This document shows positions 38,722-50,160 of a stretch of DNA of 64,000 nt, piece by piece (positions within the stretch are counted from its first letter, which is position 1; the number at the start of each line of letters is the position of its first letter). The notes below the pieces were generated by a model. That model was not told the origin of the DNA, did no database searches, and saw only the letters and a program-made list of their open reading frames with translations. Source of the DNA: Alcaligenaceae bacterium CGII-47. Lineage in GTDB: Bacteria > Pseudomonadota > Gammaproteobacteria > Burkholderiales > Burkholderiaceae_B. The DNA is taken from assembly GCA_019166125.1 (NCBI GenBank), contig JAHTBO010000001.1, positions 553,669 to 617,668 of the forward strand, written 5' to 3'. The position numbers and the translations under genes were made by a program.

Positions 38722-41700
38722 GTGAATCTTGTCCTGCATTTTCCTGGCTCGTCCGCCTTGTCTGCTTTTCGGCAGGCGCGTTTGCTACAACGTTTTGCTC
38801 AGGCGGGTGTGCCTGTCGCGTCAATCGAAGCAGTCTACGAGCATTATGCGTGGCTTGACGGTGAGCTCGACGCGACAATGCACGAGCGGCTGGCCGCATT
38901 ACTCGATAGTGTGGCTCAAGACGATCAGCCTAAGACGGGTAAGCATGATTTGGTGCTGCGTGTTGTGCCACGCCCCGGCACGGTCTCGCCCTGGGCGAGC
39001 AAGGCAACGGATATTGCCCATCATTGTGGTCTGTTGACGGTGCGGCGCATCGAGCGCGGTATCCGCTATATCGTGCGGCCCAAGACGGGTTTAATCGGAA
39101 CACGCCCGTTTGAGGCAGCGCAGCAGGCAACCATCATGCAGGGCTTGCATGATCGCATGACCGAGGCGGCTGTGATTGGGGCGTTTGATGGGCAGGCGCT
39201 GTTCGAGTCTCTGGCCGGTTTATCCGTGCGAGCCATTGAGGTGTTAAGCCGGGGTCGGGAGGCACTCCGCGAGGCGAATCAGGCGCTGGGACTGGCCTTG
39301 TCTGATGATGAAATCGAATATCTTCTGGTTTCATTTACCGATTTGGGGCGCGATCCGACTGATGTAGAGCTCATGATGTTCGCGCAAGCCAATAGCGAGC
39401 ATTGTCGCCATAAAATATTCAATGCCCAGTGGGCCATTGATGGTCAGGCTCAGAGCCAGACCTTGTTCGACATGATTCGTGCAACGCATGCGGCGCAGCC
39501 CCAGGGCACAATTGTGGCGTATTCCGATAATGCCGCCGTTATGGTGGGCGGACCGGTACAGTTCTTTCATGCAGGGGCTCAGGATGGGACAGGCCCGATC
39601 TATAGGCGCCATGAGGGTGAGGCGCACACGTTGATGAAGGTTGAAACCCATAATCACCCGACCGCCATTGCGCCGTTTCCCGGTGCGGCGACCGGGGCGG
39701 GTGGCGAAATTCGCGACGAGGGCGCGACGGGGCGTGGTTCTAAACCCAAGGCAGGCCTGACAGGCTTCACGGTGTCCAGCTTGCGCTTCGATGATGCGCC
39801 ACAGGCTTGGGAAGGTGTGGGCAGTGCGCCTGAGCGGATTGCCTCCCCGCTGGATATTATGATTGAAGGTCCGGTCGGTGCAGCAGCGTTCAATAATGAA
39901 TTTGGACGTCCGAATGTGTTGGGATATTTCCGCAGCTACGAGCAGACGATAGACGGCGTGCGCTGGGGTTATCACAAGCCCATCATGCTTGCGGGGGGGC
40001 TGGGGTTGATCGATGCTCGGCTTACCCATAAGGACGCGATTGCGCCAGGCACCTTGCTCATTCAGTTGGGTGGGCCGGGTATGCGCATCGGTATGGGTGG
40101 CGGCGCAGCATCAAGTATGAGTGCGGGTGCCAATCAGGCAGAGCTGGATTTCAATTCGGTGCAACGCGGCAATCCGGAAATTCAGCGGCGTGCTCAAGAG
40201 GTCATTGACCGTTGCTGGCAGCAAGGCGCTGACAATCCTATTGTGGCGATACACGACGTGGGGGCCGGAGGTTTGTCCAACGCGTTCCCGGAACTCGTGA
40301 ACGATGCCGGGCGAGGTGCAATCTTTGAACTCGAACGCGTGCCGCTGGAGGCGTCTGGATTATCGGCAGCCGAAATCTGGAGCAATGAGTCCCAGGAGCG
40401 CTACGTATTGGCGGTATTGCCTCAGGACCTAGAACGTTTTGGCGCGATAGCGGATCGTGAGCGCTGTCCGTACGCAGTGGTGGGCGTGGCGACTAAAGAG
40501 CGAGTCTTGCGTGTGACGCACGGTGAAGGCCTGCCTGGGTTGGATGCGCAAGGAACAAGGGCGTCGGGCTTGCGGCCAGTGGATGTCCCCATCGATGTGA
40601 TTCTGGGTAAGCCGCCGCGTATGCTGCGTGATGTGATGCGCCAGACTGTGCATGGCGCGCGGTTCGATCTAATCGATGTGGATCTGGGTGAGGCGATTGA
40701 GTCCGTGCTGCGCCACCCGAGCGTCGCGAATAAATCCTTTCTTATCACTATTGGGGATCGGAATGTGGGTGGCCTGACCAGTCGTGACCAGATGGTGGGG
40801 CCTTGGCAGGTGCCCGTCGCTGATTGTGCGGTGACGTTGGCTGATTTTGAGCAAGTGCGTGGTGAGGCTATGGCCTTGGGCGAGCGCAGTCCGATTGCTG
40901 TACTGAATCCTGTGGCATCAGGGCGGATGGCTGTGACCGAGGCGCTGACCAATTTGCTCGCGAGCGATGTAGCTTGCCTCGAGGATATCAAGCTCTCGGC
41001 GAACTGGATGGCGGCCTGCGGCGTGGCAGGTCAGGATGCTGCACTCTACGATACGGTGGCAGCCGTTAGTCAATGGTGTCAGGATCTGGGTCTGTCCATA
41101 CCAGTGGGTAAGGACTCCCTGTCGATGCGAACTAATTGGGAGGCGGACGGAGCGATGCAGGCCGTTGTGTCGCCGGTCTCATTGGTCGTCACGGCATTTG
41201 CACCGGTGACAGATGTGCGTGCGACCCTGACACCGCAACTGAGTACGGGTGATTTTGATTCCGTGCTGATTTTGATCGACTTGGGGTTGGGGCGACAAAG
41301 ACTGGGCGGTTCCGTGTTGGGCCAGGTGCTCGGGCAGGTTGGCGACGAGACCCCTGATATGCAGGATGCAGGGCTGCTCAAGGCGACGTTCCTGACGGTG
41401 CGCACCCTGGCTTCGCGGGGCTTGATTCTGGCCTACCATGATCGCTCTGATGGCGGACTGCTCGCGGCGGCGGCCGAGATGGCGTTTGCGGGACGCGTTG
41501 GCGTTTCACTTAATCTAGATATGTTGATGATCGATCCCTATATGGCTGACGCGGGGGATTACAAGATTCGACAAGATCAGATCGCGGTGCAGCGAGGCGA
41601 ACGTCTGCTCGAGGCCTTGTTCAACGAGGAGGCTGGGGTGCTGTTGCAGGTCTCACGCATACATCGGGACGAGGTGTTGCAGACCCTGCGCGAGGCAGGC

Positions 41701-42771
41701 TTGTCGCCGCACTCGCATGTGGTGGGCATGCTCAATAACAAGGCTGAATTTCAGGTATTCCGGGATGCTGAGTGCGTCTATCAACGGCCGATTGCCGAGC
41801 TGGGTCAGGTCTGGAGCGATGTGACACGGCGCATCATGCAGCGTCGTGATCATCCTGACTGTGCTCAGGCAGAGTACGATCGCTGGCAGGATACGAATGA
41901 TCCCGGGCTGTCTCCACACGTTGGGTTTGATCCCCAGGAAGACGTCTCGGCCCCTTATGTTGCACGGGGTGTACGACCGCGTATCGCGGTACTGCGTGAG
42001 CAGGGTTGCAATAGCCAGGTAGAGATGGCTTGGGCGTTCGATACGGCGGGTTTCGAGGCGGTGGATGTGCACATGACTGATCTGCTGGCTGGGCGCGCGG
42101 CCTTAAGTGATGTGCAGGGCATGGTGGCCGTTGGTGGTTTCAGCTATGGCGACGTGCTGGGCGCGGGCGAGGGCTGGGCACGTACGATACGTTTCAATGA
42201 TGTGCTGGCTGAGCAATTTAGCGTGTTTTTCGGTCGAGGCGACACCTTTGCTCTGGGCGTGTGTAATGGTTGTCAGATGATGGCCGCTCTGTCGAGCCTG
42301 ATTCCAGGTGCCGAGCATTGGCCACGGTTTACCCGCAATGTATCCGAGAAATATGAGGCGCGGCTCGCCTTGGTCGAGGTGCTAGAGTCCCCGTCGATCT
42401 TTTTTGCAGGAATGGCAGGGGCGCGTGTGCCGATTGCGGTCGCACATGGCGAGGGTTTCGCTGATTTCAGCCGCCAGGGTGATGCTGCGCAGGTCCACGA
42501 GGCGCTCGCTTTTGTTGATAATCATGGCATGCGCACCATGCAGTATCCAGCCAATCCGAATGGAAGTCCAAATGGGTTAACGGCGGTAACAACGGCGGAC
42601 GGCCGTTTTACGGCGATGATGCCGCATGCAGAGCGCGTCACACGCAACGTCATGATGTCGTGGGCCCCTCACCGATGGGGTCCAGCGGATCAGGGGGGCG
42701 AGGACAGTGCATTGGGCGGTTTCACCCCCTGGATGCGGATGTTCCGCAACGCCAGAGTCTGGCTGGACTAG
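38722..42771 (+). CDS. purL: Phosphoribosylformylglycinamidine synthase, large fused form
   Basis: Fourth step of purine synthesis: FGAR + Gln + ATP to FGAM. The 1349 residues represent the single-chain proteobacterial type. The N-terminal PurS-like domain, two AIR-synthase-like domains ([32 protein letters not shown]) and the C-terminal glutaminase (catalytic Cys in [11 protein letters not shown], His and Glu in AHGEGFADF) are all present. The start is GTG 38722 ([13 protein letters not shown]). It stands 39 bp after greB and is followed by guaB. Confidence 0.97.
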   Translation: MNLVLHFPGSSALSAFRQARLLQRFAQAGVPVASIEAVYEHYAWLDGELDATMHERLAALLDSVAQDDQPKTGKHDLVLRVVPRPGTVSPWASKATDIAHHCGLLTVRRIERGIRYIVRPKTGLIGTRPFEAAQQATIMQGLHDRMTEAAVIGAFDGQALFESLAGLSVRAIEVLSRGREALREANQALGLALSDDEIEYLLVSFTDLGRDPTDVELMMFAQANSEHCRHKIFNAQWAIDGQAQSQTLFDMIRATHAAQPQGTIVAYSDNAAVMVGGPVQFFHAGAQDGTGPIYRRHEGEAHTLMKVETHNHPTAIAPFPGAATGAGGEIRDEGATGRGSKPKAGLTGFTVSSLRFDDAPQAWEGVGSAPERIASPLDIMIEGPVGAAAFNNEFGRPNVLGYFRSYEQTIDGVRWGYHKPIMLAGGLGLIDARLTHKDAIAPGTLLIQLGGPGMRIGMGGGAASSMSAGANQAELDFNSVQRGNPEIQRRAQEVIDRCWQQGADNPIVAIHDVGAGGLSNAFPELVNDAGRGAIFELERVPLEASGLSAAEIWSNESQERYVLAVLPQDLERFGAIADRERCPYAVVGVATKERVLRVTHGEGLPGLDAQGTRASGLRPVDVPIDVILGKPPRMLRDVMRQTVHGARFDLIDVDLGEAIESVLRHPSVANKSFLITIGDRNVGGLTSRDQMVGPWQVPVADCAVTLADFEQVRGEAMALGERSPIAVLNPVASGRMAVTEALTNLLASDVACLEDIKLSANWMAACGVAGQDAALYDTVAAVSQWCQDLGLSIPVGKDSLSMRTNWEADGAMQAVVSPVSLVVTAFAPVTDVRATLTPQLSTGDFDSVLILIDLGLGRQRLGGSVLGQVLGQVGDETPDMQDAGLLKATFLTVRTLASRGLILAYHDRSDGGLLAAAAEMAFAGRVGVSLNLDMLMIDPYMADAGDYKIRQDQIAVQRGERLLEALFNEEAGVLLQVSRIHRDEVLQTLREAGLSPHSHVVGMLNNKAEFQVFRDAECVYQRPIAELGQVWSDVTRRIMQRRDHPDCAQAEYDRWQDTNDPGLSPHVGFDPQEDVSAPYVARGVRPRIAVLREQGCNSQVEMAWAFDTAGFEAVDVHMTDLLAGRAALSDVQGMVAVGGFSYGDVLGAGEGWARTIRFNDVLAEQFSVFFGRGDTFALGVCNGCQMMAALSSLIPGAEHWPRFTRNVSEKYEARLALVEVLESPSIFFAGMAGARVPIAVAHGEGFADFSRQGDAAQVHEALAFVDNHGMRTMQYPANPNGSPNGLTAVTTADGRFTAMMPHAERVTRNVMMSWAPHRWGPADQGGEDSALGGFTPWMRMFRNARVWLD

Positions 42772-42835
42772 AGAGTACAGGTCACGATCACGGACGATGA
42801 TGGCGCTATAATCCGTCTTTGCGTGGAGTTCATTT

Positions 42836-44296
42836 ATGCGTTTGATCAAAAAAGCCCTCACTTTCGATGATGTCTTGTTGGTGCCGGCTTATTCTCAGGT
42901 TTTGCCGCGCGACACGCGGCTGACGACGCGCCTGACGCGCGATATCCGTCTGAATATTCCTCTGGTCTCGGCCGCAATGGATACGGTGACCGAATCACGC
43001 TTGGCGATTGCCATGGCCCAGGAAGGCGGCATTGGCATCATCCATAAGAACCTGGACGCAGATGCTCAGGCGCGCGAGGTATCGCGGGTGAAGCGCCACG
43101 AGTTCGGGATCGTAATCGATCCGGTCACGGTGACCCCGACAATGAAGGTGCGTGATGCGATTGCGTTGCAGCGCCAGCATGGCATTTCGGGTCTGCCTGT
43201 GGTTGAGGGCGGTGAGCTTGTCGGGATTGTGACGAATCGAGATCTGCGTTTTGAGGATAGGTTGGACGTCTCGCTGCGCGAGATGATGACCCCTCAGGAT
43301 CGTCTGGTGACGCTGCGCGAAGGGGCAACGCTAGAGGAGGCCCAGGCGCTGATGCATCGTCATCGCTTAGAGCGCGTGTTGATCGTTAATGACAAGTTCC
43401 AATTGCGCGGCTTGGCGACGGTAAAGGATATCGTCAAAAATACCGAGCATCCGATGGCTTGTAAAGACTCACAGGGACAGTTGCGCGTGGGTGCTGCGGT
43501 CGGTGTGGGCGAAGGCACGGACGAGCGTGTCGAAAAACTCGCCAGTGCGGGCGTGGATGTGATCGTGGTGGATACCGCCCACGGCCATTCGGCTGGAGTG
43601 ATTGAGCGCGTGCGTTGGGTTAAAAAGCATTACCCCAAGATTCAAGTCATCGGCGGTAATATTGCGACCGCTGCCGCGGCACTGGCCCTAGTCGAGGCAG
43701 GTGCCGATGGCGTCAAGGTTGGTATTGGCCCGGGTTCAATCTGCACCACCCGTATCGTAGCGGGTGTGGGCGTGCCACAGATTACGGCGATTGCCGATGT
43801 GGCTCAGGCTCTCGAAGGCACAGGTGTGCCCCTGGTAGCCGATGGCGGCATTCGTTATTCTGGTGATGTGTCCAAGGCGCTGGCTGCTGGCGCGTCGTCC
43901 TGCATGATGGGCGGCATGTTTGCAGGGACCGAAGAAGCACCCGGTGAGGTCGTACTGTTCCAGGGGCGATCATATAAATCGTACCGAGGCATGGGTAGCC
44001 TGGGTGCCATGGCCGATGGCTCGGCAGATCGCTATTTCCAGGACCCGAACAATAACGTCGACAAGCTCGTTCCCGAGGGTATTGAAGCACGCGTGCCTTA
44101 TAAGGGCAGTGTCATTGCTATTTTGTACCAATTAGGGGGCGGGATTCGTGCTTCCATGGGCTATTGTGGCTGTGCGACGATCGATGATCTGCATGCTCAG
44201 GCAGAGTTTGTCGAAATCACCGCTGCAGGCGTGCGTGAGTCACATGTCCATGACGTGCAGATCACCAAAGAAGCCCCTAATTATCGCGCCGATTGA
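42836..44296 (+). CDS. guaB: Inosine-5'-monophosphate dehydrogenase
   Basis: Converts IMP to XMP with NAD, the branch to GMP. It has 486 residues. A TIM barrel is interrupted by two CBS domains (about 95-205). The catalytic Cys loop is [15 protein letters not shown], and the flap contains [11 protein letters not shown] with the Arg. A TATAAT box at 42807-42812 in the 64-bp leader is a likely -10, but no clear -35 is visible. The last 16 bases overlap the convergent MFS gene. Confidence 0.97.
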   Translation: MRLIKKALTFDDVLLVPAYSQVLPRDTRLTTRLTRDIRLNIPLVSAAMDTVTESRLAIAMAQEGGIGIIHKNLDADAQAREVSRVKRHEFGIVIDPVTVTPTMKVRDAIALQRQHGISGLPVVEGGELVGIVTNRDLRFEDRLDVSLREMMTPQDRLVTLREGATLEEAQALMHRHRLERVLIVNDKFQLRGLATVKDIVKNTEHPMACKDSQGQLRVGAAVGVGEGTDERVEKLASAGVDVIVVDTAHGHSAGVIERVRWVKKHYPKIQVIGGNIATAAAALALVEAGADGVKVGIGPGSICTTRIVAGVGVPQITAIADVAQALEGTGVPLVADGGIRYSGDVSKALAAGASSCMMGGMFAGTEEAPGEVVLFQGRSYKSYRGMGSLGAMADGSADRYFQDPNNNVDKLVPEGIEARVPYKGSVIAILYQLGGGIRASMGYCGCATIDDLHAQAEFVEITAAGVRESHVHDVQITKEAPNYRAD

Positions 44297-45510
44297 TCCC
44301 TCATAATTGGAATTGCACCAAGAATCAGACTCGCAGTGGCGATAAGCAATACGGCATCCAAGCTGATGTTGAACCAGACGTGCATAAAGCTAAAGAACAG
44401 CGGGCCGATGAACTGGCCTAGGGCAAACGAGGCTGTCATTGCTGCGATTTGAACTTTGGCGCGTAGTGGGCCGACCTCGGCTTGGGCTTCTTGTAAACCC
44501 ACCATGGTGATCGTCATGAAGGTGCTTCCAACACATACCGCTGCAACGATAATGGCCGCTAGGTTACTGAACAAGACAGGCATAAGAACGCCAGTGGCCA
44601 TGACCAAATGAGATAACGCCCAGATCTGGCGGCGGTTAAGCCTGTCTAACAAACGACTGGCAAGTATCGTGGATACCGCAGCAGCCAGCCCAAATATGGG
44701 CCATGCAAGACTGAAGAGTAACGGATCTGGTACGAGGATCCGCGCCTGAGCAGGTAGAAAGGTTGCTGGCAGGATATAGCCAAAACCATAGATGCCATAA
44801 CACCAGATCAAGCCCCAATGCAGACGCCCGCACACAGGATCCTTATGCCTGATGCTGTTGTGGAGAGTCTGGGTGGGAGCATTAAGCGCTTCGACAGGTG
44901 CCTGTGCCGCCATACTTGAGCCTGTTGCGATCGGTGTAGTTTGTGCAGCAGGATGGCGCCACAGATCGCCCGCGCCGATTAGGCCTAGCAGGGCGGCACA
45001 GGCGAGCAGCAGCCAGGCCTGATCAGACGAGGCGTGCATGAGCGCCAAAGCCATGCATACGACGCCTGCAAAGGCAACGCCGCACCCTACGCCTGCAAAG
45101 ACAATGCCGCTTCGGCCCGATTGCCCGGCCGCGTTCAGGCGTGCAATACATAGTGTGGCAGTGCCGATCATGACCCAGGCGCTCGCGATGCCCGCAAGCA
45201 TACGCCAGAGCAGCCAGGCGATCCAATTGCCCGTTAAGCCCATTAGCGCGGTCATGATGACCACCATCCATAAGCCGCGCCGTAGCATCGATTCAGGAGG
45301 CCAGGGAATACGGGTGGCAAGTAGGGCGCCCAGCAGATAACCCAGATAGTTGGCGCTAGCCAGCCAGCCACCGTCAGCCAGGGATAGCCCCAGATCGGCC
45401 TGCATCATCGGTAGAATTGGTGTAAAAGCGAATCGCCCAATGCCCATGGCAACGGCGAGCGCTAGCAGCCCGGCTAGAGGTAGGGCTAGCCCAGAAGAGC
45501 GCAGCGACAT
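44281..45510 (-). CDS. MFS transporter, YbfB/YjiJ-like
   Basis: Inner-membrane carrier, 409 residues, with 12 helices. The opening [45 protein letters not shown] is typical of the YbfB/YjiJ group of the major facilitator superfamily. The loop between helices 6 and 7 is long and polar (about 190-225). The substrate is unknown. It converges on guaB with a 16-base overlap of the coding ends and is divergent from guaA. Confidence 0.88.
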   Translation of the reverse strand: MSLRSSGLALPLAGLLALAVAMGIGRFAFTPILPMMQADLGLSLADGGWLASANYLGYLLGALLATRIPWPPESMLRRGLWMVVIMTALMGLTGNWIAWLLWRMLAGIASAWVMIGTATLCIARLNAAGQSGRSGIVFAGVGCGVAFAGVVCMALALMHASSDQAWLLLACAALLGLIGAGDLWRHPAAQTTPIATGSSMAAQAPVEALNAPTQTLHNSIRHKDPVCGRLHWGLIWCYGIYGFGYILPATFLPAQARILVPDPLLFSLAWPIFGLAAAVSTILASRLLDRLNRRQIWALSHLVMATGVLMPVLFSNLAAIIVAAVCVGSTFMTITMVGLQEAQAEVGPLRAKVQIAAMTASFALGQFIGPLFFSFMHVWFNISLDAVLLIATASLILGAIPIMRDQSAR

Positions 45511-45632
45511 TCAGTTATCTCCTTGAGGCCTTTAATGTAACGGGCTAATCGTTTACGCGCCAGCGGGTCGGCGGCATATCTGCAGATACGGTACATTAAC
45601 GCCTGGCCTATTCATCATTAATTCCCCTCATC

Positions 45633-47219
45633 ATGCATCAGCGCATTCTCGTTCTCGATTACGGTTCCCAAGTTACTCAGTTGATTGCCCGTCGCGTGCG
45701 CGACGCAGGTGTCTATTGCGAGATTCACCCTGGTGATGTCAGTGATGACTTTATCCAGTCACAGAAGGGCTTAAAGGGCATTATCCTCTCGGGCAGCCAT
45801 GCATCGGCCTATGCCGATGCGTCCCTTAAGGTACCTGCTGCCGTGTTTCAGGCAGGGGTTCCTGTTCTGGGCATTTGCTATGGCATGCAGTCCATGGCAA
45901 TGCAACTGGGCGGGCAGGTCGAATTTTCCGATCACCGAGAATTCGGCTATGCCGAAGTGCGCGCGCATGGGCATACTCGATTGCTTAATGGTTTGCAGGA
46001 TTTTGAGACGGACACGGGCCATGGCATGCTCAAGGTCTGGATGAGTCACGGTGACCGGGTGACGGCACTGCCCCCAGGCTTCAAGATCATGGCCTCGACG
46101 CCATCTTGTGCAATCGCCGGCATGGCCGACGAAGAGCGTGGTTTCTATGCGGTACAGTTTCACCCCGAGGTGACGCATACTGTCCAGGGGCGTGCCATGA
46201 TCGAACGTTTTGTCACCGACATCTGCGGTTGCGAACAGGACTGGAACATGCCTGACTACGTCTCTGAGGCGGTCGCTCGCATCCGAGCCCAGGTAGGCGG
46301 TGACGAGGTGATTCTCGGCTTATCAGGTGGTGTCGATTCATCGGTCGCGGCTGCCTTGATTCATAAGGCGATTGGGGATCAGCTTACTTGTGTATTCGTC
46401 GATCACGGCTTGCTGCGCTTAAACGAAGGTGAGCAGGTCATGGAGATGATGACGAATCATTTCGGCGTCAAAGTCATTCGGGTGGATGCGTGCGAGCAAT
46501 TCATGAATAAGCTTGCTGGTGTCGCTGATCCTGAAGCCAAACGTAAGATCATTGGTCGCGAGTTTGTCGAAATTTTTCAGATTCAGGCTGCTCAACATAA
46601 AAATGCCCGATGGCTCGCGCAGGGCACCATTTATCCAGACGTGATTGAATCAGCAGCATCCAAGACCGGCAAGGCCGTGGCGATTAAATCACACCACAAT
46701 GTCGGAGGCCTACCCGAGACACTGAACCTGCAACTGCTGGAACCCTTGCGCGAGCTGTTCAAGGACGAGGTACGGAAGTTGGGCGTGGCCCTGGGCCTAT
46801 CGCCTGCGATGGTCTACCGTCACCCATTCCCCGGGCCCGGCCTGGGCGTGCGTATCCTGGGCGAGGTAAAACAGGAATATGCCGATCTGTTACGTCGTGC
46901 AGACGATATTTTTATCCAGGAATTGCGTGGGACGATTGATCCGGCTACGGGTCAGAGTTGGTACGATTTGACCTCTCAGGCGTTCGCGGTGTTTTTGCCA
47001 GTTAAATCAGTGGGCGTGATGGGCGATGGCCGCACCTACGATTACGTCGTGGCGCTGCGCGCCGTGCAAACAACCGATTTTATGACTGCAGATTGGGCAG
47101 AGTTGCCGTATGCCTTACTTAAGAAGGTGTCTTCGCGCATTATTAATGAGGTGCGGGGGATAAATCGGGTTACATACGACGTGAGTAGCAAACCGCCGGC
47201 GACGATTGAGTGGGAATGA
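45633..47219 (+). CDS. guaA: GMP synthase (glutamine-hydrolysing)
   Basis: Converts XMP to GMP. It has 528 residues. The glutaminase domain has catalytic Cys in LGICYGMQ and His/Glu in FHPEVTH. The ATP-pyrophosphatase domain has [11 protein letters not shown], and the C-terminal dimer domain ends in [18 protein letters not shown]. The 3' end is a known insertion site for integrase-driven genomic islands, and such a gene follows here. The coding frame stays intact to the normal end. Confidence 0.97.
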   Translation: MHQRILVLDYGSQVTQLIARRVRDAGVYCEIHPGDVSDDFIQSQKGLKGIILSGSHASAYADASLKVPAAVFQAGVPVLGICYGMQSMAMQLGGQVEFSDHREFGYAEVRAHGHTRLLNGLQDFETDTGHGMLKVWMSHGDRVTALPPGFKIMASTPSCAIAGMADEERGFYAVQFHPEVTHTVQGRAMIERFVTDICGCEQDWNMPDYVSEAVARIRAQVGGDEVILGLSGGVDSSVAAALIHKAIGDQLTCVFVDHGLLRLNEGEQVMEMMTNHFGVKVIRVDACEQFMNKLAGVADPEAKRKIIGREFVEIFQIQAAQHKNARWLAQGTIYPDVIESAASKTGKAVAIKSHHNVGGLPETLNLQLLEPLRELFKDEVRKLGVALGLSPAMVYRHPFPGPGLGVRILGEVKQEYADLLRRADDIFIQELRGTIDPATGQSWYDLTSQAFAVFLPVKSVGVMGDGRTYDYVVALRAVQTTDFMTADWAELPYALLKKVSSRIINEVRGINRVTYDVSSKPPATIEWE

Positions 47220-47261
47220 TTTTCTGCTTGGCAGCATAGGGCGGTAACAGGCATTAACACG

Positions 47262-47297
47262 ACGGAGACCCAGCTTTCATGCGGTTCTCCGTTTTTT
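47262..47297 (+). terminator. Rho-independent terminator after guaA
   Basis: ACGGAGACC (47262-47270), an 11-base loop, GGTTCTCCGT (with one bulge), then TTTTTCG. It sits 42 bp after the guaA stop. It may come from the island or from the ancestral guaA context. Confidence 0.75.
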
Positions 47298-47345
47298 CGT
47301 CTGGCGTTGCCGGGCAGTACTAAGCAGTGCCAAGCAGGTATTCGG

Positions 47346-47521
47346 GATGGTATTAATGATGGCATTGGCTGTGCGCTATGATGGCGGCAAGCCCAATACC
47401 ATCCGTTGATAATCTTGTGTTGGATGGTATTCGAATACCCTATCTTGTTGATATAAATAAGATATTTTAGAATAAATAGCTAAGCGAAAAGATGGTATTG
47501 AAGCCGTAACGCAATACCATC
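47346..47521. repeat. Cluster of GATGGTATT repeats, probable integrase arm sites
   Basis: The 9-mer GATGGTATT occurs three times forward (47346-47354, 47423-47431, 47491-47499) and twice inverted (47395-47403, 47513-47521) in 176 bp. The block lies just before the integrase gene and after guaA; most copies extend to GGATGGTATT. Short repeated sites of this kind are what the N-terminal arm-binding domain of P4-type integrases recognises. A sixth copy inside the integrase gene (47741-47749) encodes a conserved DGI stretch and may be chance. Apart from these repeats, 47298-47569 shows no gene. Confidence 0.7.
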
Positions 47522-47569
47522 CAAGGTGGTTTTAAAACTGGCAAGCTATTGATTTTACAAAGGAATGCC

Positions 47570-48486
47570 GTGCTAACCGATACCATGCTTCGCAACATCA
47601 AGCCGCGAGATAAACAGTATAAGCTTACCGACCGCGAAGGTTTGTACGTTGCAGTCAGCGTAACGGGCACGATTTCCTTTCGCTATAACTACCGACTTAA
47701 CAGCCGCAGCGAAACACTGACCTTCGGGCGGTACAGGCCGGATGGTATTACGCTTGCTGAAGCCCGCAATATGCTCCAAGAAGCCAAGAAAAAGATAGCA
47801 GCAGGCCAATCACCCGCACAGGATAAAGCCCGTAGCAAAGGTAAATTACGGGCTGAAAAAAGATTTGGTGTCTGGGCGCAAGAGTACTTACGTGGCCACG
47901 AGATGGCCGAGTCTACCCGGGATATGCGCCGATCCGTGTCGGCACCAGCCCGGTGATTCGTCTGGGTCTTAGGTTGCTGCTGCTTACGATGGTACGCAAG
48001 TCCGAATTAATTGAAGCGACCTGGGATGAAGTGAGTTTCACCGATGCGGTGTGGAGCATTCCCGCAGCAAGAATGAAACGGCGCAATCCGCATAACGTGT
48101 ATTTAAGTGCGCAAGTTCTGGATATCTTCACGGCATTACAGGTATGTGCCGGGGGATCGCGGTGGGTTCTACCAGGGCGCTACGACACGGAGATCTGCAT
48201 GAGCAAGGCTACGTTCAATCAAGTGACCAAGCTTATATGGACTGCAGCGCAGGCTGACAAAAAGCATCTGCCGCAATTTTCGCCGCATGATTTCCGGCGA
48301 ACGGCCAGTACTTTACTGCACGAGGCAGGCTACAACTCGGACTGGATCGAAAAATGTCTTGCCCACGAACAAAAGGGTGTGCGGGGCATTTACAACCGGG
48401 CTGAGTACGCAGAAGGGCGGCGGTCCATGCTGCAGGACTGGGCAAACATGATTGACGGGTGGACCAAGGAAGGACCAAGCGCCTAA
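47570..48486 (+). pseudogene. int: P4-type tyrosine recombinase (integrase), internal deletion and frameshift
   Basis: N-terminal arm-binding domain (LTDTMLRNIKPRDKQYKLTD, then SETLTFGRYRPDGITLAEAR) and part of the core-binding domain run in one frame from GTG 47570 to a stop at 47954-47956. The catalytic domain continues in another frame from about 47930: IRVGTSPVIRLGLR, the first Arg in TMVRKSELIEATWDE, HxxR in SPHDFRRTAST, His in CLAHEQ and Tyr in GIYNRAEY. Intact relatives have roughly 80-90 more residues between the two parts, so a deletion of some 250 bp changed the frame. All catalytic residues are there, but no complete protein can be made. GAAGG-like AAGGA precedes the start. Confidence 0.85.
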
Positions 48487-48514
48487 GCGGTTGGTCACGT
48501 TTCCTGCGCTGCAA

Positions 48515-48805
48515 CTATTGTCTAGCGTAGCGTTGGTGGCCAACTTGGGGTGCACGCATCTGCTCACTTTCACGGGCATTCTTTCGCGCCTCGATCCAGG
48601 CATCCACCTCGGCGAGGTCCCACGCTACGACTCGATTGGATAAGCAAAATCGCTGCGGGAATTCTCCGCGTTTTTCCATATCGAAAATGGTGCGGTCGGA
48701 CAGAGGGATCTTGCTAAGTAGCTCTTTCCGGTTGATGGCTATTACATTGGCTGTGGAGGGTGGGTTCATTACAGGGTCGTTGCTTGACCGGCTTTGCTCA
48801 TTCAT
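48515..48805 (-). CDS. AlpA-family phage/island transcriptional regulator
   Basis: 96-residue MerR-like helix-turn-helix protein: NRKELLSKIPLSDRTIFDMEKRGEFPQRFCLSNRVVAWDLAEVDAWIEARK is the AlpA signature. Such proteins control integrase or excision genes of P4-like elements, which fits its place 28 bp from the integrase remnant in convergent orientation. The frame is open from ATG 48829, but AAAGG stands properly before ATG 48805. Confidence 0.85.
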   Translation of the reverse strand: MNEQSRSSNDPVMNPPSTANVIAINRKELLSKIPLSDRTIFDMEKRGEFPQRFCLSNRVVAWDLAEVDAWIEARKNARESEQMRAPQVGHQRYARQ

Positions 48806-49095
48806 TAAATTACCTTTGTCTAAGAGCATGCCAGTGTTGCATGCCTAAATACGGACCCGACCCACTGGCACATTGCGCCAGTGGGTCGTATTCTAATAAA
48901 GCCTACATCCGGGAACCACTGATCCTCGTGTGTAACGGTTGTGGTGCGCAGACTGGCTCACGGTCTTTCCCGCTTGTCGTCTTGGATTACGTCGCCATCC
49001 TGGAGTTTGGGCACCTTCACAGGTGTGCCAGGCGCTTCCGCTGGGGAAGTCATCGCGGTGTGCTATCATCCTGCGCCCTACTCAGAGGGCTGACA
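48806..49095. other. Spacer with a 12-bp inverted repeat
   Basis: About 290 bp between the AlpA gene and the truncated kinase. The arms CGACCCACTGGC (48858-48869) and GCCAGTGGGTCG (48877-48888) form a perfect stem with a 7-base loop. On the plus strand TATTCTAATAAAG follows, so it may be a terminator reading rightward or a relic of an element end. No recognisable gene is seen; the long frame crossing it (from 48760) has no family resemblance until 49096. Confidence 0.55.
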
Positions 49096-50034
49096 CTGCT
49101 CAATGCGCGCGAATGCGCGGGTAAGGTGCGCCGATGCCATGGCGATTTGCATCTACGTAATATCTGCCTGGTTGGTGGCAACCCAACCCTTTTCGATTGC
49201 CTTGAGTTTGATGAGGATATTGCAGCGATTGACGTCCTGTACGACCTTGCCTTCCTTGTGATGGATCTATGGCACCGAGGCCTTGAATCAGGTGCCAACC
49301 TTGTTTTTAATCGTTATCTAGATGAGTGTGACGAGACGGATGGCCTACCTCTCATGCCTTTCTTTATGGCAATTCGGGCTAGCATCCGCGCCCATGTCAC
49401 AGCCACACAAGCTGAGCAGGCATCGAATGCACGTCGCAAAGAGCTTGTTTTTGAGGCCAAGGCATATCTTGCGTTGGCGGTGCGTCTTATCGCACCTGCC
49501 CGGGCACGCATAGTCGCGATTGGAGGCTTGAGCGGTACCGGAAAGTCAACAGTTGCCGCCGTCGTAGCAAGTCAAATTGGGCCTGCACCAGGTGCGCGGG
49601 TGCTGGCAAGTGACCGTATCCGCAAGCGCCTGCACGGAGTGCGTGCTGAAGTGGGCTTGTCGAAGCAGGCGTATTGTCCAGAGGTTTCAGAGCGTGTTTA
49701 TGCCGCTTTAGTGCAAGATGCACGGGCGGTCCTCAGCACCGGACACGCAGTGGTGGCTGATGCCGTATTTGACCGGACGGCCAACCGCGAGCAGATCAAG
49801 CACGCAGCGCGCGATATAAAAATTCCGTTTACAGGGATTTGGCTTTATGCCCGGCCGGAAACTCTTTTTACTCGAGTTGACGCTCGTCGTGGAGATGCGT
49901 CAGATGCGACCGTGGATGTCGTGCGTGCACAGCTCGCAAGTCAAAATGATCCGCATGACTGGATCTGGGTCGAAGCCGATGGAGCCATTACCGCAACAGC
50001 TGCAAGGGTGGTCGAGGCTATCGAGGCGACCTGA
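49096..50034 (+). pseudogene. 5'-truncated APH-like / adenylate-kinase-like fusion protein
   Basis: The C-terminal about 312 residues of a two-domain protein known from PHB/stress clusters. First comes the end of an aminoglycoside-phosphotransferase-like domain (RRCHGDLHLRNICLVGGNPTLFDCLEFDE, with the catalytic HGDLHLRN). Then follows a P-loop kinase domain with GGLSGTGKST (near residue 255 of the open frame). Normal members are about 500 residues and have some 180 residues before this point. Here the in-frame sequence upstream is unrelated, so the 5' part is lost. The frame is open, and a shortened protein with the intact kinase domain could still be made. Confidence 0.75.
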
Positions 50035-50064
50035 CCCGTGCCGTGGTGCTCATCAACACCATTG

Positions 50065-50078
50065 TTGATATTACGCAA
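50065..50078 (+). promoter_or_regulatory. FNR/Anr-like half-conserved box before phaB
   Basis: TTGATATTACGCAA matches TTGAT-N4-ATCAA in 8 of 10 fixed positions (left half perfect). It lies 83 bp before the phaB start in the gap after the kinase remnant. It would allow oxygen-responsive control of the PHB block, but the right half is weak. Confidence 0.35.
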
Positions 50079-50160
50079 TATATCCGCTGGCCCTGAGCGT
50101 ACGCTGGAAGCATGATTCAGTTTGTCTGACAAATATCATATTTTCAAGCATGAGGACAGC

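Noticed and set aside
47220..47600. tRNA gene as integration target
   Set aside because: No cloverleaf could be traced. The protein-coding 3' end of guaA is the insertion point.
49074..49089. Small hairpin GCCCT-ACTCAG-AGGGC as a terminator
   Set aside because: Only five base pairs and no T-run; not significant.
48760..49095. N-terminal third of the long frame leading into the kinase remnant
   Set aside because: The translated part (rich in Cys, no family pattern) crosses a 12-bp hairpin and the AlpA start region; it is chance open reading, not the lost domain.
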